This document shows positions 45,418 to 58,569 of a stretch of DNA of 64,000 nt, one piece after another (the first letter of the stretch is position 1; each line of letters starts with the position of its first letter). The notes below the pieces were generated by a model. That model made no database searches. It was not told the DNA's origin and saw nothing but the letters and a program-made list of their open reading frames with translations. The translations under genes were made by a program, and so were the position numbers. This DNA is from Dioscorea cayenensis subsp. rotundata (taxonomy: Eukaryota; Streptophyta; Magnoliopsida; Dioscoreales; Dioscoreaceae): the NCBI RefSeq assembly GCF_009730915.1, contig NC_052494.1:806001-870000 (forward strand), written 5' to 3'.

Positions 45418-48400
45418 TTAAAAATCATCTTCCTCAAAGTCTGAGTCATCAGTGATGGGGCCATCATCATCCTCTTGTTCCATTTCTGAATCACTTTCCA
45501 CATATGTGGCTTTCTTTACAGTCCTGTTCCCTCTTCTTGGACGTGCAGCAATCATTATTGGTTCATCTGAAGGACTAGAATTAGATACTAATGAGCTGCT
45601 GGAATCATCATTGCTGCCAAGTGAGGATTTCCCCAACACTGAACCACTCTTCTTGTTGAACGGGGATGCCCTGATCTTCCTCACTTTCTTCTCCGGTGAG
45701 CTATTAGCTTGCTGTTCCACAGGCTTCAGCACTTCGGTGATAAGTTTTTGGCTCAAAACTTGCTGTTTCTGCTTGTTGTTTTTAGTTGCTGCACCTCTTT
45801 TTCTATCTGTCGTTGTGGTGGTGGTGGTGTCTGCCTTTCTTCTTCCAGTTTTCTTTCCTTTAGGGATCTCCACCACCTCAAATTCCTCATCCCCGTCTTC
45901 ATTATCATCCTCCGGGAAATTTGACATGTAATCTTCTCGAGGTTCATCGTCATTGTCCGAGATGTCAGTGATGGCGATAGACGATAATGCCTTTGCAGCA
46001 GCTGCTCTTTTGCTCGGTTCCTTCTTTGCTAGCACCTCCTCAACATCCATAGCTGGAATAATCAAAAGAGACTTTTGGTTTGCTTGGGAAGAGTCATGAG
46101 CTCGGAAAAGCCGAAAATTTCTCAATAACACTTATTGAATTTAAGGCATATGCTTAAACTAAAAGTACCATTTTCATGAGCAGATGAACTGAGGCTTTGT
46201 GCGTGCAGTCGGTCTCGAAGTGCGAGTATCTCATCGTCGTCATCGCTTCCATTATCAACCGTCTGCCAAGTAAGAAACAGATGATCAGATGCAATTAACT
46301 ACAAGTAGATGCTTCAGTTTATAAAGTTCTTTAGATGCCAGGCAAATCAAACATACTTTCTTGGAAGTAGCCTTCTTTGCACCCCCTCTAGGCTTAGGTT
46401 TGATGGCTTCAGTAGCGTTGTCTGAAAGGAATGAAGAGAGATAGCCTCAGCTAAGAAAACAATTATAGAAATCAAGTTGTTAATGAGAGAAGAAAAGCAG
46501 ACAGAAGTTCATACTAGCATCAGTCTGAGCAGTCACTGGAACAACAGGGGGAGGTTTGGCAGTGTTGGTCTTTCTTGGTCGTTTGGGCCCGTTCTTGGAA
46601 GCTGCCGCAGCTTTGCTATTCAAGCCCTTCTTTCTCATCTCGTTCTTCACTTGCTCAGCTTCAGCATCAAGTTTATCTTGTTCCTGTGTCATAAGAGCAA
46701 CAAATTAAAACTACCTCAGCCAATGCCCACAAATGGAGATTGGAGAAGACTAAAGAGATTTCAACGAATAATATACACATACATCGAGCATTCCTTCAAA
46801 AGCTTCAAGGTCCTTCGACCACAAAGACATCACAGTGGCACTTTTCAAATCTTCAACATCAGCCTCCAGTTTGTTTTTACTAGCAATCAACTCCTGAACC
46901 TTCTCTAGAGTGAGGGTTCCAATTGCCATGGATAGAAGGTAGTCATAGTCACTTGCTCTCACACTTCCTCTAACAATCTCTGGACTATCTTCCGAAGACT
47001 CTTCATTTTCTTCTGAATCAGCCATAGCTCCAGCAACTGCAGCCTCAATTCCTTTGTTTTCCTTCCTTATAGGAGTGAATCCTTTTTCCCTGAGCTCAAT
47101 CAACAAGTCTGCTTTTTTCCTATTGCTCACAATTATCTCGTTTCTAATAACACCAAGGATGAACCTGACTTTGTTATCTAACTTCATCAGTTCGAATTCA
47201 AGGCTGTCCAATAATTTTTTCTACACAGAATATGAAGGCATTGTTGTCAGTGTTAATGTTCTTCCATGCATGACTCTGAGGATATGAAACAGTTCAGAAA
47301 ACTCACCTTTCTTTTCTCATAAAATTCAAGCCTCAAACTGAAAAATTCCTCAAGAACTGCAAAGGAATTGGAGAATAATTAGTTACCAATAACCACCTTT
47401 GATAGTGACACGTACATGTCATTAATGGCTTGTTGACTTACTTTGCTCAGGTGTATCATACTTTTTAATAACCCCACTTGGATCAAAAAGGTGCATATTG
47501 CTGGTACTGATGGTTGTAGTAAGCTTGAACTTCTTCTCCAGCCCTTCCTGTCTGGCAATGTTCATGTTCTCCTCGGACAAAATAACCTCAAAATGTACTG
47601 TTGTGTCATCGTTGTGCTCTCTGTAATCCTGTTAAAAGATGGAAACATAAGTACTCGACAAGGAGTGAAATTTTACTTCTCCCATTTTGTTCAGTGTACC
47701 TGGATAAATGGTTCCTTGCTTTTCTCATTCCCAGTCATCAATGACTCAAGAAATTCCTTATAATCTTGTGTCCATCTACGTATTGGCAGTTCCAAGATTC
47801 TGAGCGTGTTGTTGTCGATTTCTTCCACAATACCAGTGATGGTGTAGGTGACACCAGCCACCTTTGATGCCGATTTCTCAATCCGGCCCTGAATGTTCCA
47901 GCAATCAAGTTAGTTGTCCTGACACTGTCAGAGAGAAAATTCAACTGAAAAGAGAAATATATTTAACTGACCTTAAATCCTCTATACCATGGGTCCATAG
48001 GCTGCATTTCCTCGCCATTTAACAACCGTTTTACATTTGCAACTATGTCTCTCGGATTATAATTAGGAATGTAAGAACTCCAGCCAGTTCCAATCCCCTC
48101 ACTTCCATTTACAAGAACCATAGGTATGATGGGCATGTACCTGTAAATGACCAGAATCAATGTATAATACTCTACTTATTTCACGATCCACACCTGCTAC
48201 AAAGCAAAAATGAGACTCAAAAAATTACCAGGTTGGCTCAATGATCTGCCCGTCTTCAGACAAATAGTTCAGAAGAGCATCATCATCCTTTGGAAACAGA
48301 AACCGGGTCACTGGGGACAAACAAGTGAAGATATATCTTGCACTTGCATGATCTTTGCCACCCTGCACATTACAGTGAAAAACGCAAAATATAAACTAAA

Positions 48401-51400
48401 TCCATAAAAGCTCCTAAATCCATAGGGGGATGAGTTGATGGCAGTGAGTATCTCACTTGATGTCTGGTGCCAAACTGTCCGTTGGGTTGCAAAAGGTTAA
48501 TATTGTTACTGCCCACAAAATCCTGGGCCATTCCTATTATAGTGCTGGCAAGACTCTGCTCGCCGTGATGGTAGGCAGATTTCTCAGAAACATAGCCCGA
48601 GAATTGAGCCACCTGAGAAGAAATAGATAAACATCATGATGGATATACGTTCTCACAAATAAGCATACAACTTATCAATTAGAACTAAGAAACACACCTT
48701 AAGTTCTTTGATTAGTGGTCTCTTGAAAGAGCAGTACAAGATCTTCCTTTGGCCTGGCTTGAGGCCATCAACCATGGACGGTATTGACCTTTGAAGATCA
48801 GCCATGGAGAACAATACCAGCTCCTTGTTAACAAAATCACTGTACTTGATGAGCTTCACACTTTGATCAAGGTAAGTTCCTGGCTGCAGTTACCAATGGC
48901 TATTAAATTAGGAAAAATTATCTGTCAAGGACAATTGCATGGCCAAAAAATTTTTGGCATTTACCTCAAACTGGCGGAGCCAGTTTTTTCTAGCCTCAAT
49001 CTTCTTCTTACTGAATGCCAATTCAATGGCATCTCCATCTTGCTCATCCACCCACAAGAAATCCTTCTGGTGCTTCCCAAGATCACTGAAGTATTCCTTT
49101 CCTTCTTTTGATGTGCTCGTACCCAACCCCTACTCAGCAATTGTCTCAAGTAAATTATTGACCCATCCCAGCAACAAATAAAATTCAAATGAGTTTTTAC
49201 TCTTATTAAGCTGATCAAACCTTATAATACTTAATGGTCCAGCCATTTGCATTTCCTTCTATGCTCTTCTTCCATGCTTCATATTCAGGCATGGTGTAAA
49301 AGGCCAATACCCTACCATTGCGGTGAGTTGCCTAGGAAGTTATTCAATTAAGGGTATCAGAACAGATACATAGGTGATAAATAGCTCTTCGCAGAGCATC
49401 AGAAGCAGAATACATACCTTTACAATCGGTGTGATAAACTCAAGCATGAACGAGGGGATTTTCAGCAAGGATGGCCAGAATGAATGGATGAAATTGATCA
49501 GGAGACCCTTGATATGGGATCCATCATGATCCTGAATGTATACATATAGAGAGAGGATATATTAGCATTGTAAACACAGGAAGTTATATTAGCATGGCTT
49601 CAAAACCAAACCTGATCAGTCATTATCATGAGATGCCCATATCTTAAACCATTAACACTTTCATACTGCTTCCCATGCTGCAGTCCAAGAGCCCGTTTCA
49701 GGCTCTGGATTTCTTGATTTTCCATTATCTGTTTGTGACTTGCTTCTCTCACATTCAGCAGCTTACCCCTCAGAGGGAACACACCATAGTGGTTCCTGCC
49801 TACTACGGAAATACCTGCCATCTGTTCACCAGACAAGAATAACATCCCTTAATTGAGGTGCAAAATCACAATTTCATACTAATTTTGGCAATTAACAAGT
49901 TGCTCACCGCAAGTGCTTTGGCTGAATCTCCCTCAGTCAAGACCAGAGTGCATTTGTGAGAGTTACTTGAACCTGCTTCATTAGCATCCTCGAGTTTGGG
50001 AATGCCTGTGATCCTCTGCTTCTTTGTTCCATCGGTCTTCTTCAGTTCTTTGCTCTGCTTCATATCAGCCCAAGAGAGGACATTGTCTAAAACTCCAGAT
50101 TTAGCCACTGCAGCACAGCAAGGGTTGTAAAACAATACTACCTCCTAAAACATGGTTTCACATAATAATGAGAAGTGCACTAAGAATATATATATCTGAA
50201 ACACTAACCCTTTTTAAGGAACTCCTCTGAAAGCTCACATTTAGATCCAAAGCTTCCTTGGCGAGTAGTTAAGTTCTCTTTAGTCTGAGAGTCAAAAGCA
50301 GGATTGTCGACGAGTGCATTGACAAAGACCCACAGATGGTTTTTGACATATTGGGCCTTAAGAGCCACATTCTTATTCTTCTTCTTTGCTGAATTGATCA
50401 CATAGCCAGTGATCTGATTGGTGACATAATCCACATGACTACCACCTTTTGTAGTTGCAATAGCATTTACAAAACTCACCTGTTGGAAATGCCCATCACT
50501 AAGACTAACACATACCTCCCACCTTTCATTCACTCTCTCCATTATCCTGTTAGCAGTAAGTAAATGTTAGATTGCAAGCCACAAAAGCGAGCTAAAAATA
50601 ACACTGAAATACTTAAAAGAACTGTCATGAAACCTTGGTAGGGGCTCAGCCCTGAATTTGGAAGCACTTTGGAGGTATAAGTTGACATAATCAGCGAAAG
50701 ACTTCACAGGCACTCTTTTCCCATTCAATTCTACCTTGACAGTTTTGCCAAGAGCTCCTGCTAGATCAACAACTCTTCTCCTCATCAATGCCACAACATC
50801 ATCTTCAAGCATTGTCATATTGAATTTGGCCAGGTCCGGCTTGAACGTGACTTTAGTCCAATTCTCTCCATCCTTGCACTTGGTAATGTTTGGTACTGAC
50901 TTTTTGCTCATGTTATCAGAGAAAACCTATATACAAGTAATCAAAATACACAGATTAAATAACTTAAGATCTATGATTAAGAGCACACAAAGGAAACAAT
51001 CCTCCACTGCACATGAAGCACATGATGAGTGTAGACTAACTTAGATCATTGCATTTTCCCAAAATTCTACAGCGGATGCTAACATAATGTATATTTGCCC
51101 TCGAAGATTTATGCATTGTTTAATTTGGAAGATTCACATAAACAATCACAGAAGATTATCTAAACCCATGATAAGAGCTGATCAAGTAAACTAGAAAAAG
51201 TTCAGCAAAATGATTCCATTGCACGACAACCATTTCAGATGACAGATAGACCTATTCTGAGATGATGAAATGCAATAAACCCTTTAAAAAATCCCAAATG
51301 GGGGCCTAATTCACACTCTTAAGCTAACAAATTTCTTGCCTGGAAATGGAGCGAAATTGCAATTCCCAACAAAATGATGATCCCCAATAACCTAACCAAC

Positions 51401-52067
51401 AAAGGGAAACATCAATAGCGGAAGATTTTAATACCTGCTTGTACTTCTTCTGCCGCTTCCCATCAGCAGTCTCAATCACAAACTCCGTGGAGAAGATGTT
51501 CGTCAGCTTCGCCCCGTACCCATTCCTCCCTCCAGTGGTTTTCTTTACATTGTCATTGTAGTTGCTACTCGTTAGCAAGTGCCCAAAAATCATCTCAGGC
51601 ACATAAACCCCAACATCAGCATGGATCTCGATGGGAACACCATCGCCATTGTTGTAGATGCTAATGCGGTTAGCCTGGGGATCAATCTCAACGCGCAAAC
51701 AGTCCATGGAGGGGTCTCGCTGCTTATTATCAGCAGCATTGACAAGGATCTCATCAAAGATCTTGTAGAGGCCGGGAACGAAGGTCACCTTTCGGTGAAC
51801 CATGGTTTCTTTATCATCACCAGCCGGAGCTGTTAGATCCTCCGCTGCATCGACAGTGATCTTTGGTTTCTCAAACACCCAGAGATCCTGGGTGTGCTTC
51901 TCAATGGAGCCAATATAGGTGTCAGGACGGAGGAGGATGTGCTCCAGCTGCGTCACCTTCTGGTACGTCTCCTCGATCGTCGTCTTGCCAGCGGCGGCTC
52001 CATCTCCGGCGACGGCGGCGTTGTGGGCGGAGCTAGACTGGAGGGGTAGCTTCTTCTCGACGGGCAT
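45418..52067 (-). CDS. TOP2: DNA topoisomerase II
   Basis: ATP-dependent double-strand-passage enzyme of the nucleus. Twenty exons, all in phase, 1511 aa: 51435-52067, 50634-50926, 50209-50546, 49908-50107, 49612-49821, 49418-49531, 49221-49331, 48965-49129, 48698-48883, 48457-48612, 48229-48362, 47972-48140, 47700-47888, 47442-47628, 47307-47356, 46783-47220, 46515-46683, 46357-46421, 46169-46262, 45418-46052. Seen: GHKL ATPase motifs ([19 protein letters not shown]), TOPRIM motifs ([10 protein letters not shown] about 480, [12 protein letters not shown] about 556), the winged-helix region ([10 protein letters not shown]) with catalytic Tyr about 812 in SARYIFT, and an acidic/basic C-terminal tail with an SPxxK-like site and a run of seven Thr. 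The ATG at 52067 starts the conserved KKLPLQSSS leader; an in-frame ATG at 52184 would add unconserved residues. Length is close to the plant norm (AtTOP2 about 1473 aa). Confidence 0.97.
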
Positions 52068-53147
52068 GGCGAGAGAGAGATGGTGAGCAGTGACACTGAG
52101 ATCGTGTCTGAGAATGCTTTGAATTTGGGGATTTTGGGAAGAGGGTTTGAGCGAGGGATTGGTTTTATAGGGGAAGAAAGGCAACGGTCAGTGATTTGAA
52201 ATTTGAATAACAAATAAGGTGTTTAAAATGGAGGGTCAGGATTGAGAGAGAAGGAATCCATCCGATGGTTGATATAAATTGGGATCACGACAGTATGTGG
52301 ATTTACTTTCCGCCGTATTTAATTAAAGTAAATAAATCATAAATTTATTGAAAAAGACGAAAACTGAAATAAACAAACATGTAAAAAAAATGAAAAAACA
52401 CGAACAAAGAGCAAAGATGCAATACGAAGTATACCATAATAACAAAATAAATAGTAAAAATAAAAGTAAAATAAAGATGGTTGAGAAGGTGAAATTTTCA
52501 CCCTTTGATATTCGAGACCTCCTCAAGCTAGCAAAGGGAGTCGATCACTCATGAATAATGGGTGGGATCGGGGGGGCAGTCTAATCATTTGTTCTCTGAC
52601 TCTGGAAAATAGGAGATCTCTTGAGCTTCTGAATTAAATCATTTTGAACGTACTGATTTGGGCCTCTAGTTCCAAAAATCCAAGCAAGTAACATATGAAT
52701 AATTTTGACAATTATACAATGAGAGGCGATGTAAATTGAAAATGCGATTGGTTTTATAAAAAGAATTGTTTGTTTGTGGGAATCTATGATGGAAATGAAA
52801 TAAATGTTGAGATAAACTGAATGATTAACTCGTTTCTTGTTTGAGATTTAATTATTGTTTGTCACAATAATTTTTATAAATAATTACCATTATGGTTTTC
52901 AGAGATTGAAAGTAATTAACTCACATATACTATTATTAACATTATCATTAACAAAGCTTTGTGTTTCAAGAACAACTCAAACCCTGAATCAATAAAAAAA
53001 TCATCTGAAATTGTAATTTATTACTGAATAAATGTTTGGTGTTTGAATTAAGATCACCATCCAAGAATACACCATTCAAAAATTTCAGAAAAATTAAATA
53101 ACTAATGAACATTGGAGTAAATATACAAAATGCATAAACAAAATGAA
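52068..53147. other. Topoisomerase II promoter and intergenic region
   Basis: 52068-52330 is the leader and promoter of topoisomerase II. The rest is AT-rich and holds the displaced phosphatase 3'-flank fragment at 52745-52860. 52865-53147 is probably the MRS2 3' UTR. No further gene seen. Confidence 0.5.
52745..52860. repeat. Displaced copy of purple acid phosphatase 3' flank
   Basis: About 115 bp including gatggaaatgaaataaatgttgagataaact, here split: gatggaaatgaaataa and gttgagataaac both recur in order at 37530-37562, followed by gaatgattaa and tttcttgtttg in both places. It matches 37478-37603, downstream of phosphatase 1, but is not found directly downstream of phosphatase 2. Confidence 0.85.
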
Positions 53148-54943
53148 TCACAAGGGCAGTAATCTCTTGTGCTTGAAGTACAACAAGAAAAACAAGTATG
53201 CAACTGCACAGCAGATACTTGAATATATCACAACCGAATTGAAGTTGGATGGATTATCGAAGACAGAATCCACAAAGTTCATCCCAAAAACACCGGTCAC
53301 AACAGCGAAGATTGTGACGAAAAATGTCGCAGCTGTGAGGAGTAACTCAAATTGAATCAGCTGGTTCTGAACATTGTTCTGTTAAATTTATTAGACAGAG
53401 AAAAGAAGTTCAGGCTTTCGTCATATTAATGATCTCCGAAGAAGATACAATAATACATCATCAAATGATCTCACCAGTTTGATGTTTATAAAATCCTCGG
53501 TGTCATCTATGTACTCTTTTAGCTGCGACACAGATCAAAAACCAAATTAGAGGAACATAGAACTTGAAAAATTGGAAATTCATAGTTCAATCACAGGTAG
53601 AAGACTCACAGATAATAATTTGCTTAATGTGTAATCCATGACGACAAAATATGCTTCGAGTAACATCTCCAGCTCTTCTACATTCCACCTTCTGTTGGAA
53701 GAAGAACGGGAAGCGGAGCTATCATGCTTGCTTAAGCTCATAATTGCACTGCTCCAAGCTTTTCCTGATTCTCCGATGCTCGAACCAGTTGGTGAACAAG
53801 GCAGAGATCTGGAGACAGCATCTTCGGTTGAGAGATTGTTTACATACTGTTCCGTGGCAAAATATGTTTCCATCCTCGCTTTCTTTTCAGTTAGGTACAT
53901 CTCAGCCATGTCTCCATCATCATCCATGAGTTGTTCTATTTCATCTCGCACCTGAAATATTGGCCTGGTGGCTATAATCTTCAATTTCAATAGTTGTGAA
54001 AGAAACAGAGGGCTAATGAGACGTGAGTGATGAACACACCTTTTGAACTCTATGAGTCAGTGCAAGAAGATCACTTTTCAGCCTACGAACATGTTCAAGA
54101 TTAACAGTGCTTATGGACGATGCTAATTCCTCTAGCACGGGGTATATTTCAAGTTCCAATCCAGTGACCTGTTACATTTCAGGTTAAATGCAAAGTTGTG
54201 AACTTCGCGAGTAAAGATTATAATGTATCACAGTAAAAAAAACAGACAAAATGGCACGCTCTTTTAAAGATAACCTATGAGACTATTAAGACATACCTGA
54301 GAATCAAGTGATGAAGAAGCTAACTCCAAAGCAAGCTCCAAAGCTTTGAATTCAAAAGGCAAGTCATCTTGAAGCCACAAGCATATACCACAAAAGAGAG
54401 GAATACAGGTATCAGTTGACAAATAACAACAATGTGGACAATATAGGATTATTCACATCTTCAATAATTCCTCACACTAGAAATTAAGAAATGGAATATA
54501 TTGATACCATTTTGATCTTTCACTGTCTGAAGCCGTTGGCAAAGTTCCGATTCATATTGCAGCACACAACTATCAATTGATTTCAAGAGGAAAACATCAT
54601 CTGCCATGATTATGCACCGAACCTTCTCAAGGCTGACAACAATGGCTTTCTCACGGCCTAATATTGTGGAAGGGTACACAAATAGCGGATCTAAGAGCCT
54701 CAGGTCTCTGGCAGGAAGCCCACAACGCTTCAAGAGAGTGGCCTTATCAAGCACTAGAGTCTGTGATTTTCCATTTTTATCTATTTGTACCCACGAGCGA
54801 CTACCAAGACCTCTTTTTTTCACACCTGATGTTCCAAATCCATGGAGTAAAGGAATGCTGACCCCATCTAACTCAGCGCCTTCTTGGAATGAGACTCGTC
54901 TATGAATGCCAGATAAAAGCAAAGTAGAGTTCTGATCTTTCAT
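53148..54943 (-). CDS. MRS2: Magnesium transporter, MRS2/MGT (CorA-like)
   Basis: Plant CorA-type Mg2+ channel. Six exons, all in phase, 418 aa: 54508-54943, 54297-54367, 54040-54168, 53610-53951, 53475-53522, 53148-53378. Seen: the family core LPARDLRLLDPLFVYPSTIL and GREKAIVVSLEKVRCI, the DDLPFEFKALELALE helix, a coiled region with a Ser-rich insertion (residues about 265-320), WNVEELEMLLEAYF, and the pore signature GMN at about residues 374-376 (VVTGVFGMNF), followed by the second membrane helix and a short basic tail (KHKRLLPL). A non-coding first exon seems to lie about 1.7 kb upstream. Confidence 0.96.
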
Positions 54944-56810
54944 TGGGCTTATGTCTCTTGTAACAATCAGCCTGTAGTATCTTAAAACCTACACAATAGC
55001 TTCAATGCCCCAGCACTCATGCCAGATTTATCAATTGAATTTTGAACAAGAGTATCAAGGCAACATCAGAGTCTCCGTAACCAAGGATCTAAACTAAAGT
55101 TCAGGGAACAAAATAAGAATTTAAAGACTGGCATCAGAATCTGCAGCACATAAGAAACATCATGCTGAATTTTCAGCATTCCATGAATGTAAAGAAAACC
55201 AAGATCCAGTGACAATAAAGAAAATATATGTATATACAACTCATAAACTTTCTGCATCAGGCAAATAAAAAAGTTTTGCAGCAATCGCTTGCATCCTTTT
55301 ACATTCCAGCAAGCATATTTCACAAAAGAACAAGCCTAAATCAATTAAATTTGCTGGACAAAATGGTTGAACAAATAAAAAATAATAATAATAATAATAA
55401 TAACAACAGCCCAAAATACCAGATCCTGGCATGGAAAAAAGAAGAACCCTACTACAACTTGGCAACCATGCACAGTAGAGCAGATAAGGAAGAAGAGAAA
55501 AGCAGCACCTAAGATCCACTATGATGGACCTTATCCACCTTCCAAGAAGTTACAACACAAAGGAATGAAACCTCAACAACCATTAGTAAGTTCACCAAAA
55601 TATTTTCTCATTGTGATGTTGAGAGAAGTCCTTTCAACAATCATTCTTGTTTATTTGTCTTTTTTTTTTTTCAACATTAATCTGTTTGTCTCTGAGAAAT
55701 TCACATACAAGATATTCTCTAGTCAAATTTCCCCTCCCCCCTCAACTGGAATTTTCAAAGATGCATAAGCAAATGATAATGAAAGTTGAAGTCACACAAG
55801 TAAATAAAATACTTTCAAGGATATAAGTGTAAAAAAACATGTGTCTTAATTGATCTTTTGGCATGGCTTGTGGTGGGTGGGCAATGGGCATCATCACATG
55901 AAGACACCCTTTGGAAGGGTGCCTTCAATGATTTTTATGTGGGGAATAGGAATTATTGAATTGATGTCAGCACTATCATCAGTTGTCATTTTCTCACATT
56001 TCTCTAAGAAAAATTATAAAACAAGGAGTAATCAAGTGTCAATTGATTGGGATTATGGTAGCAATTTACTCATTCTCTTGTGTATCACACTTGTCAAATG
56101 ACTAAGATAATCCATTTCAGAGATGTCTTATTCCAGAATAAAGTTCTTATTCCAAGAATACTTATTTCCAACACAAACATTCATTAATTCATTCCCATCT
56201 CCAGCCAGAAAGTTTCCCTAATTTGAGTATAAGCTAATCAAGGTACAATTGTATTACTAATATAATTAGGATTAAAGCCTCAAAATTTGGGGTAAAATGA
56301 TCCTTAGAGTGAATAAATTCTTAAAATTCCTCCTGCTCCGGCTACTCCATATTAAAAATTAAATTTTTTTCATAAAAAAATTGTGAAATAAAATGACTAA
56401 AAGTAAAAAAAATTGGGACTTTTATCTTTTTCATACAAGTTTATTATCAAAGGATGAGAAACAGCAAAATAACAGCAATGCAAATTGGAAAAACAAACCA
56501 TTGCTATGAGAATGAGATGACAAGCAGTTAAATTTATCTAATTTTTTGAAAACTATAAAAAGTTAAATAGAGGATAAAAGAGGATCTCAAAACAAATGAA
56601 GAGAAAATTCACAGATGAAAAGAAAACTAGATCTAGTTTGATCTACTTTGTGAAAGGATTACTGACCTAGATCATCAACCATAGTGAAGGAATCCGTGAG
56701 AACGAGCAGGGTTAACAATGGAGGAGATCAATGCCGGCACATCACCGGCGGAGACGTTGATTGAAGATGGGATTGAGGACGCGGAGCGGGCCAGGCGTTG
56801 AGGGGGAAGA
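54944..56810 (-). other. MRS2 leader: 5' UTR intron and first exon
   Basis: On the minus strand, a GC-rich exon (about 56810-56667) ends gatgatctag/gtcagt. An acceptor gtgtag at 54989 would join it to the leader before the ATG, leaving an intron of about 1.68 kb (54989-56666). The joined leader has an upstream ATG at 56682 whose frame overlaps the main start. An (AAT)n tract lies at about 55379-55404. No other gene seen here. Confidence 0.5.
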
Positions 56811-56956
56811 GCAAAGGTAGAATTTTTAATTTTTAATTTTTGCTTGGGTTTTTGGAGTTATCCCAATTTTTTTAGGGGTAATTTAGTCATTTTGATTTAG
56901 AAAGAAAGGACAAATTTTGTACTTATTTTCAAATAAATCCCTAAAAATATTTGAGA

Positions 56957-58331
56957 GATGAAAATTCAACAAAATCAAATATAAATCATGTAAAAAAATA
57001 ATAACCATTATCTTAGTTTCAAAAAATAAATAGGGCATAGAAATATGAGTTTATNNNNNNNNNNNNNNNNNNNNNNNNNNNNNNNNNNNNNNNNNNNNNN
57101 NNNNNNNNNNNNNNNNNNNNNNNNNNNNNNNNNNNNNNNNNNNNNNNNNNNNNNNNNNNNNNNNNNNNNNNNNNNNNNNNNNNNNNNNNNNNNNNNNNNN
57201 NNNNNNNNNNNNNNNNNNNNNNNNNNNNNNNNNNNNNNNNNNNNNNNNNNNNNNNNNNNNNNNNNNNNNNNNNNNNNNNNNNNNNNNNNNNNNNNNNNNN
57301 NNNNNNNNNNNNNNNNNNNNNNNNNNNNNNNNNNNNNNNNNNNNNNNNNNNNNNNNNNNNNNNNNNNNNNNNNNNNNNNNNNNNNNNNNNNNNNNNNNNN
57401 NNNNNNNNNNNNNNNNNNNNNNNNNNNNNNNNNNNNNNNNNNNNNNNNNNNNNNNNNNNNNNNNNNNNNNNNNNNNNNNNNNNNNNNNNNNNNNNNNNNN
57501 NNNNNNNNNNNNNNNNNNNNNNNNNNNNNNNNNNNNNNNNNNNNNNNNNNNNNNNNNNNNNNNNNNNNNNNNNNNNNNNNNNNNNNNNNNNNNNNNNNNN
57601 NNNNNNNNNNNNNNNNNNNNNNNNNNNNNNNNNNNNNNNNNNNNNNNNNNNNNNNNNNNNNNNNNNNNNNNNNNNNNNNNNNNNNNNNNNNNNNNNNNNN
57701 NNNNNNNNNNNNNNNNNNNNNNNNNNNNNNNNNNNNNNNNNNNNNNNNNNNNNNNNNNNNNNNNNNNNNNNNNNNNNNNNNNNNNNNNNNNNNNNNNNNN
57801 NNNNNNNNNNNNNNNNNNNNNNNNNNNNNNNNNNNNNNNNNNNNNNNNNNNNNNNNNNNNNNNNNNNNNNNNNNNNNNNNNNNNNNNNNNNNNNNNNNNN
57901 NNNNNNNNNNNNNNNNNNNNNNNNNNNNNNNNNNNNNNNNNNNNNNNNNNNNNNNNNNNNNNNNNNNNNNNNNNNNNNNNNNNNNNNNNNNNNNNNNNNN
58001 NNNNNNNNNNNNNNNNNNNNNNNNNNNNNNNNNNNNNNNNNNNNNNNNNNNNNNAAATGAAAAATATATTTATAATTGAATAAAATAGAGCCACTTAATC
58101 CAAAAAAATTTTCTTATGCTCAAAATAATATATATATATATATATAATGCTTATATAAGTGATGAAATCAACAAAATCAAATATAAATCATGTAAAAATA
58201 ATAATAAGCATTGTATTAGTTTTAATAAATAAATAAGGGATAGAAATACAAGTTTATAAAAATGAAAAATATATTTGGAATTGAATAAAAAGAGCCACTT
58301 AATCCATTTTTTTTCTTATGCTCAAAATTAA
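56957..58331. repeat. Direct repeat of about 165 bp, first copy split by the gap
   Basis: The copy at 58164-58331 (aatcaacaaaatcaaatata... to tcttatgctcaaaatt) is matched by 56957-57054 up to the gap and 58055-58125 after it. In the intact copy, the two parts touching the gap are only about two bases apart. Confidence 0.85.
57055..58054. other. Assembly gap (1000 N)
   Basis: Exactly 1000 N, placed inside one copy of a short direct repeat. Frames through it are artefacts. Confidence 1.
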
Positions 58332-58569
58332 TGTATGTGAAATTCAATGCATATTAAATCACAAGAAGCATTGATTTCTCATTCTGCACACAAAATCAAC
58401 TCGAGAAATTTGTTTATATCACAAAAACTCAAGTTTTTCGTCGATTAGAATTTCGAAAATTGCTGTACACAGTGAATATGGATGAAATGTGCATCACAGA
58501 GATGCTTGCAGATTGCAGAAATAATAGTTTCAATTTTCATGGACAACACATTTTACCATAAACTCATGT

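Noticed and set aside
45452-45931. 159-codon plus-strand ORF opposite topoisomerase II
   Set aside because: Antisense shadow of the low-complexity C-terminal exon.
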